This document shows positions 47,046 to 58,087 of a stretch of 64,000 bases of DNA, piece after piece. A program made the position numbers and the translations under genes. Source of the DNA: Sipunculus nudus (lineage: Eukaryota; Annelida; Sipuncula; Golfingiida; Sipunculidae); the NCBI GenBank assembly GCA_026874595.1, contig CM049317.1, positions 54,289,118 to 54,353,117 on the forward strand. The letters are read 5' to 3'. Position 1 is the first letter of the stretch; every line of letters begins with the position of its first letter. The notes under the pieces are model-generated. The model ran no database searches and was not told where the DNA came from. It worked only from the letters and a program-made list of their open reading frames with translations.

Positions 47046-47605
47046 AATGCTTGACAGCTGTTCGATAGCAGACCAAGCATTCGCCTATGGGGGATATAGG
47101 CGACAGTCAAAATCAGTGATCCAAATTCCCTTTGCAGGTAGAAGGGGCGACACTTTTGTCAGAGATTCCAACTCTGGGTACATGATCTAGAAATCAAGTA
47201 ATGCAAATAACTTTTTTTGTATTGCATATTTCTCTCCAGACTTGATTTATAAATTGTGTCGAACTCTAGTGGTTTTGTCAAGGATGGGGGTTATCCTCAG
47301 TTTTGTGTTCAGATGAAAAACTCCTGATAGCATTGATTAAATGATTGTCTGGTTGAGCAGACTTCAAATCTGAGATATTTATTGCTTGAGGAAACAACCT
47401 ATTGATTTGGGGGGTCAGGAGGTAAAAGGTTATCTTTGAAAGTTATTCCCGCATTTGTTTATAGATCATTACTCCAAATGGAAGTAATTCCTCGTTAATC
47501 ATCAATGTAGGGAAAACATCTCATTGATTTGATGGTAAAAGGTGAAGGTCTTAGGTCAGGGTTGTTTTATATGATTTATACCAAGTGGTTCATTAGATAT
47601 ACAAA

Positions 47606-47652
<47 letters not shown>

Positions 47653-47876
47653 TTCTGTATATATCATTGCACTCCAACTTGAATATTTCACTTCCTAGTC
47701 TTTGTGTGGATGACTTAACCAGACACAGCAAGTGTGTCTGTTCCTCAGCAGTGGACTGATGTGTTACCTTTAAACGTAGTTTACTGATCATTGACAGTTA
47801 CGTCACTTGAATACGACTGGTTGAGCTAATTAATGTTATATTTTACCTTAGAAAATTAGCTCTGCTTGAATTAAGC

Positions 47877-47930
<54 letters not shown>

Positions 47931-48005
47931 CTGTCATCCTTCAAAGTTTGAACGAAATTAGCATATGAGTTCTATAAATATTCGAGTGGAAATTGTGAAT
48001 TTCAG

Positions 48006-48299
48006 CCAATTATGTCATCAGTCGCATTTGTCAGGTGAGTGTCATGACCAATGGGTCATTTGTTTATCATAATGATCTTGCATTGGTCTTTCCAGCATCG
48101 ACCTTCAAGAGTGACGCTACATACGAGGAGGCCACGCGGTTCTGCGATGAGAAGAGTATGGGTTTACCAGAAGAATTAACTAACGAAGAACGTGTCAACT
48201 TGACGAGTTACATGAAAGATAACAGTATAAATTATACATGGCTTTCTCTGACTCGGAAAGTGTTCAAAAAGTTCCAATCAGTTAAGGAAGATTTCAAAG
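48006..48299 (+). CDS. Gene 2, exon 2: first half of CTLD 1
   Basis: 294 bp, phase 1 at both ends, with acceptor GAATTTCAG and donor AAAG|GTAATAG. After a lead segment with GSFVYHNDLALVF it reads FKSDATYEEATRFCDEKSMG, then LPEELTNEERVNLTSYM and NYTWLSLTRKVFKKF. From the helix onward it is almost identical to gene 0 exon 2, whereas gene 1 exon 2 is well diverged. This suggests conversion or recombination from a gene-0-type copy. The N-terminal ~20 residues differ more than the rest. Confidence 0.82.
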
Positions 48300-50632
48300 G
48301 TAATAGTTGCAAATATATTTCAATTGGAACAGTCAATACAGTACATAAAGTATGGGCTTACATATATATATTTGAAAAACAAATAAAGTAAAATTGCAAA
48401 ATTATGAGAACAAATTAAAACAGGGCAACAAGTGAATTATTCACTAAAATTTGCATTTGTTGAGTCCATAAGAAAATGATTCAATTATATTCAAAATACT
48501 CATTTTGTCTTCTTTGGCTGCATATTTGCCTCTCAGAACGTTCATGCATACACAATATGTATGCTTTTGGTGTGAGAAACAACTGATTATTCAAAGGGCT
48601 GTGTATCGCCTAAATATTTCGTATATTTGGTAGCATATTGCGATATTCACATTATATTAAATTAATAGGAAACAAGTATAAGTATATATACATATATATA
48701 TACATACAAGTATATTCAAGTATGAGTGTATATATATATCAAATATATATTATTGATATTTCTTCATTTTAATTTTATTATTACTATTATTATTATTAAT
48801 GTTATTATTAATACAGCGCTAAATCCAATATAAAATCCTGCGCTAAATCGCTGTACAATAAAAGCATAAAAGCAACAGTAAATTGTACAATACTATGAAC
48901 AGTAAGAATGGCAAATATTAGTGCATTTAAGAGTTTAAACAAAGGCGTTTTTTGACTAAAGAACCAGCATGTTTTACAATGTCAAGTAAACTGTTCTACA
49001 GAGCCGGAACAAAAATCTTAAAACATTTCTCCACGAATGTAGCAGTCCTGGCCGTCCGTGTTACCAAAAGCAGTTTTTTCGAAGAACGTAGGGACCTTGA
49101 TGGAATGTATTGCACAAGAAGAAAACGTAAAAATAAACGATGACAACAGCTGGTGATTTCACTTGACTCTTTCTTCTGAATTCTGGAGGCCCATGCAGGC
49201 CCGACCCCAAGCTCCGTTTGGCAACCGACGACCGACCTTGTCCGTTCAACAGTTGGCCACCAATCAACCAACTAACCAACAACTAACTACGGCCAAAACA
49301 CACCTTCATACAAGCCTTTGTCCAATGAGGGGCCACCAAAAATGGTCACTGGAACCGGCACACTATTCTTGACTGCGGATGACCTTTATTATCGGTAGGG
49401 GTGGCCACGAAATTCTTTATCTTTATATTCAGGTCAAACAGTCTGATCTAAACAAATACATATAACTAACATGGATTATTTCACGTCATTTGAATGACAC
49501 AAATAACACAATAAATTACAATGTTATCTTAACATTATCAATATACTACCTTCCTTCCCTAATGAAATAAGCTGACCCAGGAAGATATAGCCTCAGTTTG
49601 ACTCACCTAGTACTGATCCATGGCAGCATCACCTGCCTGGTCAGTCTCCGCACTAGCCACAGCTGGCACTGTGTTCCTTTGCCTGCCTAATTTAGCACAT
49701 GATTTTATAGTAACATGATTTTGAAATTGCAATTAGTTTGCGTCCCCACAGAAAAATAGACAAATATAATGACACAAATATTTATGCAGCTCAGTTTAAT
49801 TCAAAAACGAAATATGGCTACATTAATTACTAATATACTGTTGACCGTCCCAAAGAAACATTTAAAATAAAAAGTTCTTTGGGCCTTATATATGTAAATA
49901 ACTTGGTAGTTGGAGAATTCTGGACTGTAATTTAGCACAAAGAGGGATAGAGGGTGCGCACAATTACAACCTTGTATACCACATCGCATGACTGCCATTC
50001 TTAACCAATAATACTGTTAAGTTGACACTTAATCTTCCTGTAGTCATCATGAGAATGACAATTAGGAGATAAAATGAATGGTTGATTAATTATTACGACC
50101 GTGCTCAGCACTTTTTGTGTTTCAAATTATTATAAATCGTATACCAATAAGTCATCGAGCAGACATGCAAATTTTCTTGGACGGACCTTTGATCAATGGT
50201 ATATCAGGCCAAAATTTCATACTAAATGTCTAAAGAGTTCGTAAAGGTCTTCACTTTATGCCTGTCATTGATCCAAGTCATTTAGATGTCTAAATTGGTA
50301 ACGGAAACATTGTTTTACTACAAAGAATCAGTTTTAGACACATAAACAAAATATCGGAAAATGTCAATATTTGAAAATGTATACGCAATATGCAAATCAC
50401 TGTATCCTGATATACCGATATATCGATAATATCTCATAGCCCTTATTATTCATAATAAAGTGTTACAACAAATAAGGCTGTAGTAGTGTGGTAGCATATG
50501 TAATATGTTAAATAATATGTAATATATATGTTTTATACGAAATATATTATATATAATATAATATGTAAAATAATATCTACCTATTGATTAATATTTCACA
50601 TGAAGGATGGTATGAAGATTCGTGTTTTACAG
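48300..50632 (+). other. Gene 2 intron 2
   Basis: 2.33 kb, against 436 bp in gene 1. Its first part resembles the sequence after gene 0 exon 2. Short TA and ATT repeats occur at 48,675-48,800. A segment at 50,145-50,210 is shared with 16,625-16,690. No gene seen; the short frames at 48,952-49,372 are not supported. Confidence 0.45.
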
Positions 50633-50763
50633 GACAAGTCCGTAACGTGATCGGACGTCAGAGGCCAGGAAAATGTTTAGTCCTAGTGTTTAGGGAATTA
50701 GGAAATCACGAAGTCAAAACCGCAAGATGTTACCCCACTCTCCAGCCATCTGCGTAACAAAAT
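50633..50763 (+). pseudogene. Gene 2, exon 3: second half of CTLD 1, frameshifted
   Basis: 131 bp against 132 bp in gene 1. It reads GQVRNVIGRQRPGKCLVLVF, then ELGNHEV and TARCYPTL, after which one base is missing near 50,741. In the existing frame TAA follows at once. One base over, the expected closing AICVTK reappears and runs to the donor T|GTAAGT. So the splice sites are intact but the message would end in CTLD 1. Either gene 2 is a recent pseudogene or this is an assembly error. Confidence 0.75.
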
Positions 50764-52507
50764 GTAAGTAACATATTATGTGTACCATAGATGCCTATAT
50801 ATTAACCAATCGATGTATTCAAAATAGTCAGATTGTCTTGTTCATGAGGGCTTTTTTGTTGTTTTCTGCTACCTCTATTGTCAATATCTTCTCCTGTCAT
50901 CTGTATCTGATGTATACTGGTTTCTTTATTTGAGTGCCCTCCTATCATAAGGAGCAGACCTAAGGATTAGTTCTTAGGCCTTATTGCATTTGAATACTTG
51001 ATACTCTTTCTGATACTGTTTATGCAAATAAATTTGGGATCCCGTGAGGTAGGCTCAGTATCACACATCATAAAAAAGGGAAAATCCTCAATTAGGTCGC
51101 AGCCTCAACTTCAAACTTTTCGGGATTAAATGTCCTTTTGCCCCCCCCAAAAATGGACTGTTCGGTCACTGCATTACATTAATAACTTTGCCACAAATAA
51201 CTCTGCAATTTGATAGTAACGTAGTAGAAATTAATGTGAAAACTCTTTCTTGCATGTGCATAAAGTCATAATAATCTAAAGTGTACATAAATACGCAACA
51301 TCTCGATGATATCGCTTACCAATGATTGAAAAAAAATCTTATATTTCATGAAAAACTAGATATTTCTTGGCACCGCAGGTGCCATAGTATCCCCAGATAA
51401 TTAACCCGCCCCCGCCACCGCCCCACCCCCCCCCCCCCCCCAGACTCAAAGATCTTATGTCAATTTGATTTTTGGACCAATCCATGCATCCCTCAGTGAG
51501 ATATTAAAGTTAACATCATTTCAACGTTATCGCCTCTGTGATCTGGAAAAATGCATCAAGGTCATCCTTATTCGAACTTGGCCTAGCCCTTGATAAGGTG
51601 CATCTAAACTGTAGGTTTGGTGACTCAACCACAAATTCTTTTCGAGTTATTGCTTTTATATCATTTAAGCATAATCGCTGCTGTGACCTTGAACAAGAAA
51701 ACGACACAAGATGGCGCCACCCGTCTTCTGCAAAAGACAAAGCTATCCAAGATCTTTGGTCAATTTGACTTTTGGATCATTCCATGTATTCCTTACTGAG
51801 ATATTAAAGATTTTGTGTGAATTTCACCAAATATGGAAATATTCAAGGTCAAGGCCACTCTCATAGGAAAGGTCATGACCCCAATTTAAATAACCATCAT
51901 CCCATAACCCATATCTATGTATATGCATAATATAAAAGAAATCTGTCCATTAGTTTTTTTTACTTATAATGCTCACAGTACTGTCAAGTGGCAATTCTGG
52001 AGGTATTAAAAGGCACGAAAACAAGTAAAGAACAACAGGTGGCGCCACCAGTTTCTGGAACATAACAACCCTATCCATGATCTTCGATCAACTTGATTTT
52101 GGGATCAATCCATGCAAGATTTCTTGAGATATTTAAGAATTTGTGTGATTTTCCCCGAAATTGGACCTATTCAAGGTCAACGACACTCTCCTAGTAAAGG
52201 TCATGACCTCATTTTGAATAGGCGTCGTCCTCTCACCCATATCTATACATATACCAAGTTCGGTAAAGATCCATGAGAAATTTTTGGAGTTATCGCACCA
52301 ACAAGATTTATATGCGGCGGCGGCGGCGGGGGCGGCGGCGGGACCGATATGAAAACATAGTATTCCCCCGACTTTGTCTGGGGATACAATTAATGGTATA
52401 ATTAGAGGTAAGGAAATTATCTTGAAAATAAATAACAATTACAAATTTTTATTTCTTAATAATGTATATCAATTAGTTAAATTCTGCCATTTGACACATT
52501 TTTGCAG
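50764..52507 (+). other. Gene 2 intron 3
   Basis: 1.74 kb, ends TTTTTGCAG. Mostly filled by the dispersed repeat at 51,360-52,392. Confidence 0.6.
51360..52392. repeat. Dispersed repeat with ~310-bp internal tandem units and GGC tract
   Basis: Starts 'ttggcaccgcaggtgccatagtatccccagata' and ends '...ccgactttgtctggggatac', so the ends are partly inverted. Inside, three units begin with 'tcaa(t/c)ttgatttttgga' and 'gagatattaaag' (51,460, 51,757, 52,086), with 'ttcaaggtcaa' and 'aaaggtcatgacc' in the later two. A GGC-type tract lies at 52,314-52,342 and a C run at 51,427-51,440. No coding frame of note; class not assigned. Confidence 0.65.
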
Positions 52508-52756
52508 CGTGTGAATGGTGCCCCTATTGGAACTGTCGGCGAACACGTGATGGTTGTGTGAAGCTGATACGGGGCGCGCCGAGCTGGTTCAACGCACGAA
52601 CTGAATGCATGAAGTTTGGAGGCAATCTGTGGGTGAACAGTTCGTATAATCCCAACGACATCAACTGGCCGGATCTGCATGAGTCGGTTAAACCTAACAT
52701 AGAGGTGTGGATAGGATGGAGAAATGTAGACTGGTCCTATACACATGAATCTGATG
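52508..52756 (+). CDS. Gene 2, exon 4: first half of CTLD 2
   Basis: 249 bp, phase 1 at both ends. It begins CEWCPYWNCRRTRDGC, then SWFNARTECMKFGGNLWVN, SYNPNDINWPDL and EVWIGWRNVDW. It is strongly conserved with gene 1 exon 4, and the cysteines and Trp residues are all kept. It follows the frameshifted exon 3, so it is translated only if that shift is not real or is bypassed. Confidence 0.85.
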
Positions 52757-54128
52757 GTGAGTAGCTTTATTTCTCCATTCAATACACAGTTATAACACAT
52801 ATTTATTCTTTGTGGTTACTGGCTAAAGTGCAAATGTAAGTTTTGTCTTCGATATTCAACATTATTATACCCCGAACAAAAAAGGCTGTATTATGTTTTC
52901 CTTTAATTGGTTATTTTTTCAATTTGTCTGTTAGGAACTTTACTGATTAAAGCATTCCACGCATTCCGATTAAATTTTGTGGCAGGTCAAGGTAACACCA
53001 AAGGGATAATTTCTTCAATTTAGAGGTGATCTGGATCACCATAACTTGTGTATAATATTAAGCAAGCTATTAAGTTTTCTAATCTATTAATCTTTGTTTT
53101 TTCTGGCTGACTCTGCGTTCATTTTAATGAACCATAGAATAATTTATGTGGATTATTTTGGGGAAGGCCCATCATGTTGTAAAATCGCGGATATAAACAA
53201 AACGAACAGCATGTGTACCCCGGGAATGCCGTTTTATGGCTCAGTATAGTGCAAGGTTCAAGGGATTATTTTTAGTTAACGGGCGTCAGCTACCGGAATA
53301 GGCCCCTTTAAAGGACTTTTACCACTGATTGACGGAACAATGTGTTTTCTTGGCCTAAGACCAGACCTATTCACTGCGCTATGAGGGACCGCCTTTGTAC
53401 TAGCGCTCATGCACCATGTGACTTGATAACGGAACACATTTTGTCCTGTGTAATAATATGTAGGCAAATTGTGATTCGGTCAGTTTGTATGTGGACCAGA
53501 CTTCTTTGTTAAACATTTCATAAATATCGTAAAGCATTTTTAATAAATCTCTATAATGGATACATACGTATCATTGTGCGTTTATTTGTGCGTGTTTGCA
53601 TTCCGCTAGGATCGAGACAGCCGTTACGCTCCTCAAACAGCGGTCGTCCCAGATCTCTTTTGGTGTAACTGCTGCTTTGCAATGCAAGTTTCTCTTGGTT
53701 CGACCGCCAGGGTGGACACAGAGCAAAGACGTTTAATCAGACCAATGAGAGCGTAGTATCGCATTTTCAATTAATATCCAAATTTTAAACATGTGAAACG
53801 CGCTTTAATTCGTCTGATGACACCGTTTCTGACACAGGGCCAAGAATCAGACCAACGATAGCGGGTGTCGCATGTTTTAATTTGGAGCTGGATGCACAAT
53901 ACCAAGCTCTCATTGGTCTGATCACACTGCTTTTCTCTGTGCCGCCCTGATGGTCGAACCCTTAAAACCTTGCTATACAAAGCAGCGTTACAGGAAATTA
54001 TATTTGTATAACCGTTGCGTGAGGAGCGTAGACATACGTAAACATGCATAAATACATTTGATATGTCGTTATATTACAAACCCAATGTTGTTATGGCTCG
54101 TTATCTGAAAGGACAAAACATTTTGCAG
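52757..54128 (+). other. Gene 2 intron 4
   Basis: 1.37 kb (GTGAGT to CATTTTGCAG), with a foldback element close to the 3' end. Confidence 0.55.
53570..54055. mobile_element. Foldback / long inverted-repeat element
   Basis: The left arm has 'ctgctgctttgcaatgcaag', 'ggttcgaccgccaggg' and 'aatcagaccaatgagagc'. The right arm, reversed, has 'gctgctttgtatagcaag', 'ggttcgaccatcaggg' and 'gatcagaccaatgagagc'. Arms are roughly 200 bp with 'gcgtgtttgc'/'gcatgtttac' at the outer ends. No frame. It is missing from gene 1 intron 4, so it came after the duplication or was lost there. Confidence 0.65.
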
Positions 54129-54290
54129 AGTTTCGTCATCCCCAAGAGTTTTACCTGAGGGAATCTTACTACAATACGGATTGCGTTCTACAAACTGTTG
54201 ATCTGTATCGGTGGACATCCGTGCACTGTGATTCGGTAGCGACGGCGATTTGTGGACGACGATTGACGCCTCCTGAAACAACCACAACTG
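54129..54290 (+). CDS. Gene 2, exon 5: second half of CTLD 2 plus Thr-rich tail
   Basis: 162 bp, phase 1 at both ends. It reads FRHPQEFYLRESYYNTDCVL, then QTVDLYRWTSVHCDSVATAI, CGRRL and PPETTTT. The cysteine pattern of the CTLD end is kept. The loop (DPKDVYRRNKPMYW in gene 1) is shortened to ESYYNTD, and the tail is shorter. Donor G|GTGAGC. Confidence 0.8.
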
Positions 54291-55128
54291 GTGAGCAATT
54301 TTAATTATCATAAAATATATCATTGTCCCATAGCTTTACTGTAGATTGACTTAACTTTACATAAAATGATACAGCAGAGCTCAGGACCCAAAGCAGCAGA
54401 TAAAGGGGAAATAGGTTTACACAGTTAAGGTGGCATTCCATATATGCGTTTGCAGCACGTATGCGTTACGTATGCGTATATGCAGCCAGGAATTTGACAC
54501 ATTACATACTCTTGGAGTGATTCCATTCATTGGTATACAGTATGTATGCATATATATACGTATGCGCATGCAGTAAGTTTCGATCGCACAGGGCAGAGTT
54601 GGAAAACGCAAACGTATGCTAACGGACGGGAAATTTCCACACTTTGACGTCAGTGATGCGGCATACCTCTGTACTATAGGCATGATTTTGCTGCATATAC
54701 GTATCGCATATTGGGCGATTAAACTTGACTTTACTGTGTTGTGTTCTAACAGTTCCCATGAAAAAAAGAAGATTTTGGTTCAGATATAAATATACATGGA
54801 ATAAATCTATCGAGTGGAAATACTTTTACTTTATCACCTGTTGTCAATATGTGTATGTGTATCCTACAAATGTTAGGATTTGGGCGTGGTCCAGAAAAGC
54901 GTTTTTTTAAACTTCGCCGATACACGTCCCATTTTGCGCACATAATAAAATCCGGATGTCGCAGGTCACATGTCGTAACTATGGGTATGCCCCTATTTGT
55001 TATGAAGAACTTAAATGCTGAAACCAGTCAGGATCGTATATGCACGATTTGTAATGAAGGATTTTGACGATCATTATTGGAAGATCGCGCTCTATACCTG
55101 CATTTGTGTTTGTTTTCAAATGTTTTCA
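54291..55128 (+). other. Gene 2 downstream non-coding (intron 5 if the last exon is real)
   Basis: At 54,424-54,720 the ends are weakly inverted ('atgcgtttgcagca', 'tgctgcatatacgtat') and may be a MITE absent from unit A. No exon supported. Confidence 0.35.
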
Positions 55129-55172
55129 GTTCTGCGTTTAAATGCACATACAAACGCAACGTTTAAACATTA
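55129..55172 (+). CDS. Gene 2, candidate last exon
   Basis: Acceptor TGTTTTCAG followed by LRLNAHTNAT, then FKH and TAG. The first nine codons match the gene 1 candidate at 29318. It is short, and an indel makes the end differ. AATAAA follows at ~55,528. Could be intron. Confidence 0.25.
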
Positions 55173-55937
55173 GCATGCATTTACATCTGAACCAAAGCCC
55201 GGGTGGAATTTAAAAATAAGGAAATTTTAAAATGTTTTCAATTGTTTTGATTGTTACATATATTTATCACTAATTGAATGGATATTTTTAACTACTACTG
55301 TGATGTGCACTTACAACAATGTTTTAATTGTCACTTATATATTTTTATTATATTTATATATTATAATTGTCATATAAAAAAGTAATATTAGGTAATATAA
55401 AATATGATTCAATCATTCTTGTATATCTTTATTTCATTACCCATTTTTATTTCAGTAAGCATGCATGGCTCTCTGAATTTACTGCATGTGCATGTTTCCC
55501 TCGATTGCGATTTTTGTGTTAGCTTCATGAATAAATTAATTCTAAATAATTCTGATTATATTAATATTCTTAACCAAATAATTGAAAACTGCACAAAACT
55601 GTTTATATTTTCTGTTATTTTAACAACAAGATGTACATATAAACTCTTGCAATTCAATTACGTGGTGAAAAAGCACCGTTATCTGACTGGAATCGGAGCA
55701 CGGGGTTATTTATACTACTATTATTCATAAACATGTTATTCTTATAAATGCAGAAATCAGATATATCTATCACACCATAGCATAACCATCTCCTGGACGG
55801 ACATAGCCTCAATATATGTATTGTTTTAACACGGTGGTTTCAAGCCGTTGTCGGTATCATCAGATAACTGCGCTCGTGGTGGACCCGTCTGTTACTGTTA
55901 TTTTCTCTTTTGCACGGTTTGGTAGTTTAAGTAGTAT

Positions 55938-55990
<53 letters not shown>

Positions 55991-55996
<6 letters not shown>

Positions 55997-56173
55997 AACC
56001 TCGTTGTGTCGAACTCGCTTAAGTCAATACCCCGCTTAGGTCGAAGTTACAGACTCGATATTCCGGACAACTCTAGTTAAATTATTACCAAATAAAACCC
56101 GCTTGTGTTGCACCTCGGATGTATCGAAGTTTTCCAAGGGTCCCTCCAAGTTCGATACAACGAGGTTTCACTG
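55991..56173. mobile_element. Small pogo-like MITE in a (TA)n tract
   Basis: ~183 bp. The left end (T)AGTGAAACCTCGTTGTGTCG and the right end, reversed, CAGTGAAACCTCGTTGTATCG are inverted repeats flanked by TA. Interior 'ttaggtcgaagttacag' and 'gtatcgaagttttcc' are further inverted motifs. No frame. Confidence 0.75.
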
Positions 56174-56180
56174 TATACAT

Positions 56181-56225
<45 letters not shown>

Positions 56226-56582
56226 TATATATAATTTTGCCAAATCAAATCTATCAAAATAATAATAAAATCAGACTTATGTTTTGTGGGGGTAACCGCC
56301 TCCATTTTTAACGCAGTGTTAACTAAGTATATACATGTCCAGAGTTTGTTTCGGACTTCATGACCTGGCGGTGACACAGGATTTTCCTGAAATCAACCAG
56401 GCTTGTTGACATTCATCTTCGTGTCCTGGGCATTTAATCATTCGTTGTTGGGTCATACCACCGAGAAAACACCGAAAAGCGCACTTGCTTGTTAGTGAAA
56501 CACAACCATCGGGCACAGTCATCCCATTAAGCATGCGGGGTGCTCACTCTAGTCGGGGGCGGACCGAGAAAAATCTGACCTC

Positions 56583-56645
56583 TCCTCGACTGAGATTCGA
56601 ACTTGCGACCTCTCGGGTTTAAGTTCAGTACTCTACCTCAGATAG
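56583..56645 (-). repeat. tRNA-derived SINE head, unit B copy
   Basis: The reverse strand reads GAGGTAGAGTACTGAAC...AAGTTCGAATCTCAG. Paralogous to 30335-30395, with matching flanks. Confidence 0.55.
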
Positions 56646-57513
56646 AATGAGGTTGTTAAAAAATGCGGGTCCATATATTTTCAATAAATAAATCAATAAT
56701 GATCCCGAAAGCAGACACTGTTATTTTTAACACAATTAAAAAAACTGCTGTTGACACACTAAACTTCAAAGCATATGAGAGTCATATTGAATATTATCAT
56801 ATTACCGTATTTGAAACATTCCTGTCATTTTGTATAAAGCGTGATCAAAGGTACACACGAGATCAAAAGAAGGTATGTATTTATTTATCTATGATAGGAT
56901 ATAACTTCGAAACTATTACCATGACATCAACAAAGTGGTTTTATCCGGGCAGTAATAGGGGTCGATATATTCAGAGTTGAGCGACGTCCGGATACAACGA
57001 ACAAGGATGTTACCAGGACGAAATTCACTGAGACTGACACGTTAATGATGACCCTGGGAAATGTCAAAGGTCAAAGGTTGGGCCAGGGATCTAAATACGT
57101 GTATATCCATATGTGAAGCAGCGGTATCTGTCAAATAGAGTTTATACCATGCATAAGATAGTATAGCACCAATAAAAGAGCCATTTGTTTCCAAGCCATT
57201 AAAAATATTTGCATATATTTTAATTGCTATTATAATATTTATAGTTGAACCATTTGGAAGAAATATTATTTGCTATGATTGTATGTGTGAGCATGTTTTT
57301 GACTAAAAGTCATGTAGCAGTTATCTGCGTGTTTGGTTTATTCCCCGTTAATTACTGTGGCCACAATTAAGACTTTCAGTAAAAAAATCTTCAGTAATAA
57401 TCAAATTAAAGAAGCAAACTCAAAGATTCGATTAAAGTGACACTTTGTTTTTTATGTTTATCATAGATTTTATCTCATGCTGGTCCTATCTCCATGTCCT
57501 GCCTGTTTACAAT

Positions 57514-58087
57514 TGTTACACAAATGCCCTACCCCTGGTATTACCGGGGGAACACCCTATGACATCATGGCTACCAGGGGAGATTCCCTTGGGGTTAATG
57601 CCACCAGATGCAGATCTCTTGGGTTGACCAATGACCACTGAGCTGGCGATGCAGGGCTGGAAAGACTGATACATGAGCCATGTACCAGCCCAGCCCAGTC
57701 TCTTAGGCCCGGGACTCGATGAACACTGTAGATGTACGGTGTCTGTCCCACCGGGCTCTGAGCCTCTCTGGTCCATCTTAGCAGAAGCTGAGATTATAGG
57801 GACCAGGGAAACCTGGACAGCCACATTCTGGTTAGTAATTATATATAATTGTTATGTAATATCAGTCTTGGCATAATTCTTGTGTACCGGTAATCTTGTA
57901 GTTTCTCTCGCAATAAATTCTTGTGGCCACTAATGGACTTTTAACTGTCTTAGTCAATATAGTCTGTTGGATGCATAGAGGAGTATTTTTTTTAATTCAG
58001 CCACGCTACCCAAAGTAATAAATTACAAAAACCCCATCCCTGTAATACTGTTTATCAGAATTAGGGGTGGGGCCCATTTTTGTTTCA
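57514..58087 (+). repeat. Left LTR of the non-coding element
   Basis: 574 bp, TG...CA. The frames read on either strand inside it occur in both LTRs only because the LTRs are identical. Confidence 0.9.

Larger units (their letters stand above)
44692..47190 (-). mobile_element. Degraded LINE of the CR1/Jockey group, 5' truncated
   Basis: Reading from high to low coordinates: an endonuclease end with IIAGDFNHTNLKK and DHCYTT (46,737-47,150), then RT segment 1 with KAAGPDGITPRLLR and NDYRSVALTSVI (45,852-46,394). RT segment 2 follows with [17 protein letters not shown] (45,502-45,759), then a post-RT piece (45,124-45,333). The 3' end is a TATCT-type tandem repeat (44,694-44,742), typical for CR1/L2-like LINEs. 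The YADD region is scrambled and several frameshifts and stops break the frame, so it is dead. Confidence 0.85.
42447..48005 (+). other. Gene 2 intron 1, enlarged by insertions
   Basis: 5.56 kb, against 2.47 kb in gene 1. It holds (TA)n at 42,588-42,634, a C run at 42,910, a T26-G12 run at 43,481-43,520, a fragment of a gene-0-type promoter (44,626-44,690), a LINE (44,692-47,190), and then intron sequence homologous to gene 0 (47,430-48,000) with two more (TA)n tracts. Confidence 0.6.
55173..57509. other. Unit B tail left of the LTR element
   Basis: Collinear with 29,407-31,225 of unit A apart from (TA)n tracts (55,936-55,991, 56,190-56,232) and a small pogo-like MITE between them. No gene seen. 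The frames at 55,404-55,730 and 56,663-56,980 are closed in unit A. Confidence 0.5.

Noticed and set aside
52477-52800. 107-residue minus-strand frame
   Set aside because: Antisense of gene 2 exon 4.
55404-55730. 108-residue frame downstream of gene 2
   Set aside because: The matching region in unit A (29,580-29,900) is closed by stops and indels, so no coding constraint.
57516-57824. Frames repeated exactly at 61169-61477
   Set aside because: They lie in the two LTRs of one element. The repetition comes from LTR identity and not from coding constraint.
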